Assembly (NCBI RefSeq): GCF_000300335.1
Contig: NZ_AMRM01000006.1
Coordinates: 1-64,000 of the forward strand
Reading direction: 5' to 3'
Origin: Nitratireductor pacificus pht-3B
Lineage (GTDB): Bacteria; Pseudomonadota; Alphaproteobacteria; Rhizobiales; Rhizobiaceae
Length of the DNA: 64,000 nucleotides
In this document: one piece after another, positions 58,861-64,000 of the stretch
Layout of the letters: the number at the start of each line of letters is the position of its first letter
Numbering within the stretch: position 1 is the stretch's first letter
Program-made: the position numbers and the translations under genes
The notes under the pieces: model-generated
What the model was told of the DNA's origin: nothing
The model's input: the letters and a program-made list of their open reading frames with translations, nothing else
Databases searched by the model: none

Positions 58861-61176
58861 TTGGCGCGCAGGATTCCCGGCAGCAAACCGTCCCGCTCCG
58901 CCAAAGCATCCGGCGCGAAATCCGCATCAGAGGCACGCCTGCCGACGCGCGACGAGGTGCTGCGTTTCATCACGGACAATCCGGACCGCACCGCCAAGCG
59001 CGACATCGCCAAGGCGTTCGGCCTTAGGGGCGGCGACCGCATCTGGCTGAAGGACCTCCTTCGCGAACTCCAGGATGAGGGGCTTCTCAAGAAAAGCCGC
59101 AAGCGGCTTCTGAAGCCGGGCGCGCTGCCGCATGTGGTCGTGCTCGACATCTTCTCGCGCGATGCCGCCGGCGCGCTGATCGCCCGGCCCGCCGAGCGGG
59201 ATGACCGCGACGAGGGCGATGGCCCCCTGCCCCTGGTCGAGATCCGCACCCAGAAGCACGGCACCGCGGCCGGCATCGGCGACCGCGTTCTGGCGCGCGT
59301 CTTCCCGATGGAGAACGAGGCCGGGCCCGCCTATACGGGCCGGATCATGAAGATCTTCGACAAGCGTCGGCAAAGCGTGCTCGGCGTCTTGCGCAAGGCG
59401 CAGGACGGCACGTTGCGCATCGAGCCCGTGGAGCGCCGGCAGCGCGAACTGACGCTCGACGCCGATTTCAGCGGCGATGCGCGGGAGGGCGACCTGGTCG
59501 AGGTCGAGCCGGTTTCCGCCGGCCGCTTCGGCGCGCCGCGCGGCAGGGTCATTTCCGTCATCGGCTCGCTGTCGAGCGAGAAGGCGGTGTCCATGATCGC
59601 CATCCACGCCCACGAGATCCCGCACATCTTCCCGGCACCGGTTCTGCAGGAGGCGGAAGCCGCGCAAGCCGCAACGCTGTCGGGCCGCGAGGACTGGCGC
59701 GACTGGCCGCTGATCACCATCGACCCGGCCGACGCCAAGGACCATGACGACGCCGTCATGGCCGAGCCGGACTCCGACGAGAACAATCCCGGCGGCTTCA
59801 TCGCCACGGTGGCCATCGCCGACGTCGCCCACTATGTCCGCCACGGGATGGCGCTCGACCGGGAGGCGCTCAAGCGCGGCAATTCGGTCTATTTCCCCGA
59901 CCGTGTCGTGCCGATGCTGCCGGAACGCATCTCCAACGATCTGTGCTCGCTGCGCGAGGGCGAGGCGCGGCCGGCGCTCGCCGTGCGCATGCGCTTCTCC
60001 GCGGAAGGCCGCAAGATCGGCCATTCCTTCCACCGCGTGATGATGCGCTCGGCCGCAAAGCTCTCCTACAGTCAGGCGCAGGCGGCCATCGACGGCAGGC
60101 CGGACGACAAGACCGAGCCGCTGCTCGACCCGATCCTGCGCCCGCTGTGGGACGCCTATGCGGTGCTGCGGCGTGGACGCCAGTCGCGTCAGCCGCTGGA
60201 ACTCGACCTGCCGGAGCGCAAGATCCTTCTGAAACCGGATGGGACCGTCGACCGCGTCGTGGTGCCGCCGCGCCTCGACGCGCACAAGCTGATCGAGGAG
60301 TTCATGGTGCAGGCCAATGTGGCCGCCGCCGAGACGCTCGAGGCGAAGCGCCAGAAGCTGGTCTACCGGGTTCATGACGCGCCGTCGCTCGCCAAGCAGG
60401 AGGCGCTGCGCGAATTCCTGCGCTCCTTCGAGATCTCGCTGGCGCGCGGCGCCCAGCTCAAGCCGGCGCAGTTCAACGCCATCCTCGCCCGCGTCAAGGA
60501 CACCGAGCACGAGCAGCTCGTCAACGAAGTCGTCCTGCGCTCGCAGAGCCAGGCCGTCTATGCGCCCGACAATCTCGGTCATTTCGGCCTCAATCTGCGC
60601 CGCTACGCGCACTTCACCTCGCCGATCCGCCGCTATGCCGACCTGATCGTCCACCGGGCGCTGATCGGCGCGCTGGGTTTCGGCAAGGACGGGCTGACCC
60701 CGGGCGAGGAAGAGCAGCTGGAGGAAGTGGCCGCGCTGATCTCGGCGACGGAACGGCGCGCCATGGCCGCCGAGCGCGACACGGTCGACCGGCTGGTGGC
60801 CGAGCATCTCTCCGGCCGCATCGGCGAGGAGTTCGAGGCGCGCATTTCCGGCGTCGCCAAGGCGGGTCTTTTTGTCCAATTGCCAGATTACGGCGCCGAT
60901 GGCTTTATCCCGGTCTCCACAGTCGGAGAAGAGTACTATATCTATGACGAGGCGCGGCACGCGCTTGTCGGCGATCAGAGCGGCAAGGGATTTCAGCTCG
61001 GCGACAGCGTTTCGGTTCGCCTGGTTGAGGTCGCGCCGCTGGCCGGCGCGATGCGCTTCGAGATGTTGAGCGAACCCGAACGGCTTCCCGGATCGATGAA
61101 GTCGTTTCACAAGGCAAAGGGCCAGCGTGGCCGCGGCAAGAGCCGCACGGGCGGCGCGGCGCGCAGGAGACGGTAA
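58861..61176 (+). CDS. rnr: Ribonuclease R
   Basis: 771-aa 3'-5' exoribonuclease of the RNB family degrading structured RNA. The N-terminal helix-turn-helix/cold-shock region (RDEVLRFITDNPDRTAKRDI) precedes RNB motifs ITIDPADAKDHDDAVMAEPD with the catalytic aspartates and RISNDLCSLREGEARPAL; an S1 domain (about 665-745) is followed by a basic tail. A TTG at 58861 is the likely start, 4 nt after the topA stop with AAGGAA ahead; no ATG gives a full N-terminus. Confidence 0.95.
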   Translation: MARRIPGSKPSRSAKASGAKSASEARLPTRDEVLRFITDNPDRTAKRDIAKAFGLRGGDRIWLKDLLRELQDEGLLKKSRKRLLKPGALPHVVVLDIFSRDAAGALIARPAERDDRDEGDGPLPLVEIRTQKHGTAAGIGDRVLARVFPMENEAGPAYTGRIMKIFDKRRQSVLGVLRKAQDGTLRIEPVERRQRELTLDADFSGDAREGDLVEVEPVSAGRFGAPRGRVISVIGSLSSEKAVSMIAIHAHEIPHIFPAPVLQEAEAAQAATLSGREDWRDWPLITIDPADAKDHDDAVMAEPDSDENNPGGFIATVAIADVAHYVRHGMALDREALKRGNSVYFPDRVVPMLPERISNDLCSLREGEARPALAVRMRFSAEGRKIGHSFHRVMMRSAAKLSYSQAQAAIDGRPDDKTEPLLDPILRPLWDAYAVLRRGRQSRQPLELDLPERKILLKPDGTVDRVVVPPRLDAHKLIEEFMVQANVAAAETLEAKRQKLVYRVHDAPSLAKQEALREFLRSFEISLARGAQLKPAQFNAILARVKDTEHEQLVNEVVLRSQSQAVYAPDNLGHFGLNLRRYAHFTSPIRRYADLIVHRALIGALGFGKDGLTPGEEEQLEEVAALISATERRAMAAERDTVDRLVAEHLSGRIGEEFEARISGVAKAGLFVQLPDYGADGFIPVSTVGEEYYIYDEARHALVGDQSGKGFQLGDSVSVRLVEVAPLAGAMRFEMLSEPERLPGSMKSFHKAKGQRGRGKSRTGGAARRRR

Positions 61177-61610
61177 TGGAACAGCAGGTATTTGGCGGAA
61201 CGTCCTCGGGCTCGAAGACCGCCCGCCCCGCATTCGAGGCGATGAAGCGCGGCTTCCTCGGGCGCTGCCCCCATTGCGGCAAGGGCAAGCTGTTCCGTGC
61301 CTACCTGAAGACGGCGGACAATTGTTCGGAATGCGGCGAAGCGTTCCACCATCATCGTGCCGACGACCTGCCGGCCTATCTGGTCGTGGTCGTCGTCGGC
61401 CACATCGTCGTCGGCGGCTTCATGGGCATGGAAGCGATGACCGACTGGCCGGCCTGGCTGCATCTCGCCATGTGGGTTCCGATCACGCTGATCATGTGCC
61501 TGGCCATGGTCGGGCCGGTCAAGGGCGCCGTCGTCGGGCTGCAATGGGCCTATTACATGCATGGGTTCGGCGGCGAACGCGACACGCTCGAAACCCATCC
61601 GGAACTTTAG
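61176..61610 (+). CDS. DUF983 family zinc-ribbon membrane protein
   Basis: 144-aa protein with a zinc ribbon (RCPHCGKGKLF and CSECGEAFHHH), then two helices (about 67-93 and 103-122). DUF983 is widespread in alphaproteobacteria next to rnr; function unknown. The ATG shares one base with the rnr stop (TAATG), so translation is probably coupled. Confidence 0.9.
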   Translation: MEQQVFGGTSSGSKTARPAFEAMKRGFLGRCPHCGKGKLFRAYLKTADNCSECGEAFHHHRADDLPAYLVVVVVGHIVVGGFMGMEAMTDWPAWLHLAMWVPITLIMCLAMVGPVKGAVVGLQWAYYMHGFGGERDTLETHPEL

Positions 61611-61619
61611 GCAGACCCG

Positions 61620-62381
61620 ATGACAGACGCGCCCAATCGCATGGACGGCCTCAACCGGGAGCAGATCGACAAGGCGGAATCGAAGGATTTCGCCCTCGGC
61701 GGCAAACCGATGCGGCCGCGCGATTCGGCGACTTTGATCCTGCTCGACCGGGTGGATGGCGACGTGCGTGTCCTGATGGGCCGCAGGCACCGCAACCACG
61801 CCTTCATGCCGGGCCGTTTCGTCTTTCCGGGCGGGCGCACCGACCCCGCCGACAGCCGCATCCCGGTGGCCGACGGCCTGCATCCAGACGAGGAGCGCAA
61901 GCTGATCGGGTCCGGCGCGCGCGCCAGCGCCGCCCGTGCCCGTGCGGTGGCCCTTTCGGCCATTCGCGAAACCTATGAGGAAGCGGGCCTGCTGATCGGC
62001 GAGAAAGGCCCCTTCTCGACCAATGCGAAGGACTGGCAGGGTTTTGCCGAGCATGGCGTAAAACCCTCGCTCTCGTGCCTGCGCTTCGTGGCGCGCGCCA
62101 TCACGCCACCCGGCCGCGTGCGCCGTTTCGACGCGCGGTTCCTGGCCGCCTGGCGCGACAACGTCGCCGTCGAGCTGCCCGATGGCGGACCCACAAACGA
62201 GCTGGAAGAACTGGTCTGGCTGCCGATCCGCGAAGCGATGGAAGCGGAGATCCCGCTGATCACCTGCACCGTTCTGCAGGATCTGGAACAGCGCCTGAAA
62301 GCCGACCCGGAGCTTTCGCCGGGCGGCGATGTGCCGTTCTACGCGATGCGCGGCAAGACCTTCCGGCGGCAGATTCTCTGA
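61620..62381 (+). CDS. NUDIX hydrolase
   Basis: 253-aa protein of the NUDIX superfamily. The NUDIX box is partly visible as ALSAIRETYEEAGLLIG (RExxEExG), with HAFMPGRFVFPGGRTDPADS ahead; the middle insert and C-terminal RFDARFLAAWRDNV and LITCTVLQDL resemble the RNase R/DUF983-linked branch. Would hydrolyse a nucleoside diphosphate linked to a group X; substrate unknown. Follows DUF983 by 9 nt, on the same transcript. Confidence 0.87.
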   Translation: MTDAPNRMDGLNREQIDKAESKDFALGGKPMRPRDSATLILLDRVDGDVRVLMGRRHRNHAFMPGRFVFPGGRTDPADSRIPVADGLHPDEERKLIGSGARASAARARAVALSAIRETYEEAGLLIGEKGPFSTNAKDWQGFAEHGVKPSLSCLRFVARAITPPGRVRRFDARFLAAWRDNVAVELPDGGPTNELEELVWLPIREAMEAEIPLITCTVLQDLEQRLKADPELSPGGDVPFYAMRGKTFRRQIL

Positions 62382-62419
62382 GAACGTTGAACGAGGCCGG
62401 CACGATCCTCGCTACGGCT

Positions 62420-63241
62420 TCAGAGCAGGGTCCAGACGAAGCGCGCGGCCACCATCAGCATGAAAACGCCGAACGCCTTCTCCAGCGTGCGCTTGTCGAG
62501 CGCATGGGCGATTCGCACGCCGAACGGCGCCACCAGCAGGGTGATCGGGATCATCAGGATCACGGCGATCCAGTTGACATAGCCCGTCGAGGCAACGGGC
62601 AGGCCCGGCGCGCCCCAGCCGGCCCAGACATAGCCGATCAGGCCCGGTATGGAGATCAGCACGCCGACGCCGGACGAGGTCGCCACCGCCTGGTGGATGG
62701 GGCGTCCGAAAAGGGTCATGAAGGTGTTGTTCATCACGCCACCGCCGACGCCCATCAGCGCAGACAGGAAGCCGATCGCAGCGCCGACCAGCGAACGGAC
62801 CGGATTTCCTGGGATCGTGTCGCCCAACCGCCAGTGCTCGCGCCCGAAGACCAGCCGCAGGGCCACCAGCGTGGCGATGCCTGCAAAAATCGCCCTGAGG
62901 CCGCCGCTCGACACATGCGCCGCGACCAGGGAGGCCAGCACGACGCCTGCCGGCACCGCCACCACGAAGCTCCGGAGAAGTGCGATGTCGACGGCGCCGC
63001 GCTCGTAATGGGCGCGGAAGGAGCGCAGCGAGGTCGGCACGATGATCGCCAGCGAGGAGCCGACGGCCACATGCATGCGCACCGCCTCGTCCACGCCGAG
63101 CAGACCCAGCACCGGATAGAAGACCGGCACGAAGATCGCGCCGCCGCCGATGCCGAACAGGCCGGCAAGCAGGCCGGCCACCACGCCGGACGCGGCAAGG
63201 CCGACCGCGAAGGCCGCTATCTCGCCCATCGGAATGTCCAT
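62420..63241 (-). CDS. TauE/SafE family sulfite/anion permease
   Basis: 273-aa protein with about eight helices and the TauE/SafE duplicated pattern: GLLAGLFGIGGGAIFVPVFYP in the first half and GAAIGFLSALMGVGGGVMNN in the second. Members export sulfite, sulfoacetate or related anions; not determinable here. The start at 63241 is chosen because GGGGGA lies just upstream and the family N-terminus begins at MDIPMGEI; the frame is open to 63367. Convergent with the NUDIX gene. Confidence 0.88.
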   Translation of the reverse strand: MDIPMGEIAAFAVGLAASGVVAGLLAGLFGIGGGAIFVPVFYPVLGLLGVDEAVRMHVAVGSSLAIIVPTSLRSFRAHYERGAVDIALLRSFVVAVPAGVVLASLVAAHVSSGGLRAIFAGIATLVALRLVFGREHWRLGDTIPGNPVRSLVGAAIGFLSALMGVGGGVMNNTFMTLFGRPIHQAVATSSGVGVLISIPGLIGYVWAGWGAPGLPVASTGYVNWIAVILMIPITLLVAPFGVRIAHALDKRTLEKAFGVFMLMVAARFVWTLL

Positions 63242-63715
63242 CGCGTCCCCCTGCCCCGCTGCCGGGGCGCGCGCCCCGAGATGATGATCTGCTACAGACG
63301 ATGCGGCGGACGGGAAACAGCCACGGTCATTTGCCGGCTGGTACAGGACCCATGCGTCGATTGCCACGCGCTTTGCTGGTTCTGATCATTCTCTTGCGTT
63401 TGAGGCAATCTCGCCAAGCAATCTTCCGCAACGGCTCAAGCCGTCGATACACGCTTCCCGCGGACGGTGGAGTGCGACCTCATATCGGTCATCCAAGCTC
63501 AAAGTACCAGGCTGCAAAAGCTGCCATCAGCGGGGAAAGCAAGCTCGTATCGAGATTGTGCCTGAAGCGTTTCCGTCAGGCTTCACTGAAGTCTCATCCG
63601 GCTGCCGCGAACTCTGCCAAGCAGGGAGCCAAGTCGGCCGGCGCACCCGGATTTCTGCCCGCTTCACCAATTAAGGGTTCTCTTCCCTGAACAATGGATT
63701 TCACGACCCTCAACG
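63242..63715. other. 474-nt region without a supported gene
   Basis: Lower in GC than its neighbours. A + strand frame at 63301-63690 exists but its composition is Arg/Ser-rich, has no motif, and no ribosome site. The side next to the permease should hold its promoter. No repeat copy or RNA gene was seen. Confidence 0.5.
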
Positions 63716-64000
63716 TCACGGACTGTCACCAAAGTAACGTGTTCTGAACTCCTCGATTACCCCGCTTTCGTGAGCGCCGATCAGTTCGACAGAGAGCTGC
63801 CGCGTCAGTTCGCTCTGGCGCGGCAGGGCGAAGGCGTACTTGTCTGGAGCAAAGATCGGTCCGACTACGATGAGGGGATGCTGAGGCGTGGTGTGGGCAT
63901 AATATTCGAGGACGGGTGCATCGCCTATGATCGCGTCAATCCGGCCATCGATCAGGGCTTCGGCGGCCTCGGCGATATGATCGAAACGGCGAATATTGAA
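63716..64000 (-). CDS. Substrate-binding protein-like (SBP_bac_3 / ionotropic-receptor type), C-terminal 94 residues; 5' end outside window
   Basis: Stop TGA at 63716-63718 (- strand); open to the window edge. The visible 94 residues include DGRIDAIIGDAPVLEYYAHT, HPLIVVGPIFAPDKYAFALP and a terminal helix VIEEFRTRYFGD. This is the second lobe of a periplasmic amino-acid-binding protein, the type also found in bacterial glutamate-receptor-like channels. Which of the two it is cannot be decided without the 5' part. Confidence 0.75.
   Translation of the reverse strand, partial: FNIRRFDHIAEAAEALIDGRIDAIIGDAPVLEYYAHTTPQHPLIVVGPIFAPDKYAFALPRQSELTRQLSVELIGAHESGVIEEFRTRYFGDSP

Noticed and set aside
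58927-61233. About 768-codon open frame antisense to rnr
   Set aside because: Shadow of the RNase R frame with no recognisable domain.
63301-63690. 129-codon + strand frame in the gap before the final gene
   Set aside because: No ribosome site, Arg/Ser-rich composition, no motif; starts inside the permease upstream region.

Overview
The window looks like a chromosomal segment of an alphaproteobacterium of the order Hyphomicrobiales (Rhizobiales), probably near the Phyllobacteriaceae/Mesorhizobium/Brucella side. The evidence is high GC, the contiguous order pyrH-frr-uppS-cdsA-rseP-bamA-lpxD-fabZ-lpxA-lpxI-lpxB-gltA/gltX-comEC-lexA, an LpxI-type lipid A pathway, an EipB (DUF1849) protein, a LexA with a GTTC-N7-GTTC-type operator (seen here as GAAC-N7-GAAC), and an intergenic repeat resembling the rhizobial RIME elements. 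I saw no tRNA, rRNA, insertion sequence or CRISPR array.

Region 1 (1-6962) is a heme/iron uptake locus on the + strand. It holds the 3' end of one TonB-dependent receptor, a complete and very similar second receptor with an N-terminal STN signalling domain, a heme oxygenase, a DUF454/YbaN membrane protein, and exbB-exbD-tonB. Receptor, energising complex and heme-cleaving enzyme together give a nearly complete route from external heme or hemoprotein to iron; hemophore and ABC importer genes are not in view. Region 2 (7044-12682) has autoregulated lexA, a GNAT acetyltransferase, comEC and gltX.

Region 3 (12899-27755) is the conserved core: gltA on +, then a long - strand series from rpsB-tsf through pyrH-frr-uppS-cdsA-rseP-bamA to the lpxD-fabZ-lpxA-lpxI-lpxB block. 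It links translation factors, undecaprenyl and phospholipid precursors, outer-membrane protein assembly and lipid A synthesis. Region 4 (27781-34322) is a mixed set: eipB, a Rid-family protein, a glycerophosphodiester phosphodiesterase, a DUF482 protein, an SMR transporter, a HIT protein, a PAP2 phosphatase and azlCD.

Region 5 (34502-47178) has clpS-clpA proteolysis, a D,D-carboxypeptidase with a SPOR domain, a DnaJ/VWA/DUF1489 group, sdaA, an unlisted 43-aa membrane peptide gene, a YdcF protein, gatC-gatA and a UPF0173 hydrolase. Region 6 (47288-64000) has ruvX, two uncharacterised membrane proteins, an AEC transporter, an AidB-like acyl-CoA dehydrogenase, pyrB with a catalytically degenerate pyrC-type partner, plsY, dprA, a small conserved-looking protein, topA, rnr, DUF983, a NUDIX hydrolase, a TauE/SafE permease and the 3' end of a solute-binding protein gene.

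Most of the window is ordinary housekeeping DNA. The points most worth a second look are the tandem receptor duplication with its repeated intercistronic hairpins, the dispersed RIME-like repeat (three full copies and one partial), the 43-aa membrane peptide gene with its own terminator, the degenerate dihydroorotase, the ComEC without a nuclease-like domain, and the overlapping LexA operators. I did not find a convincing new defence or mobile system.
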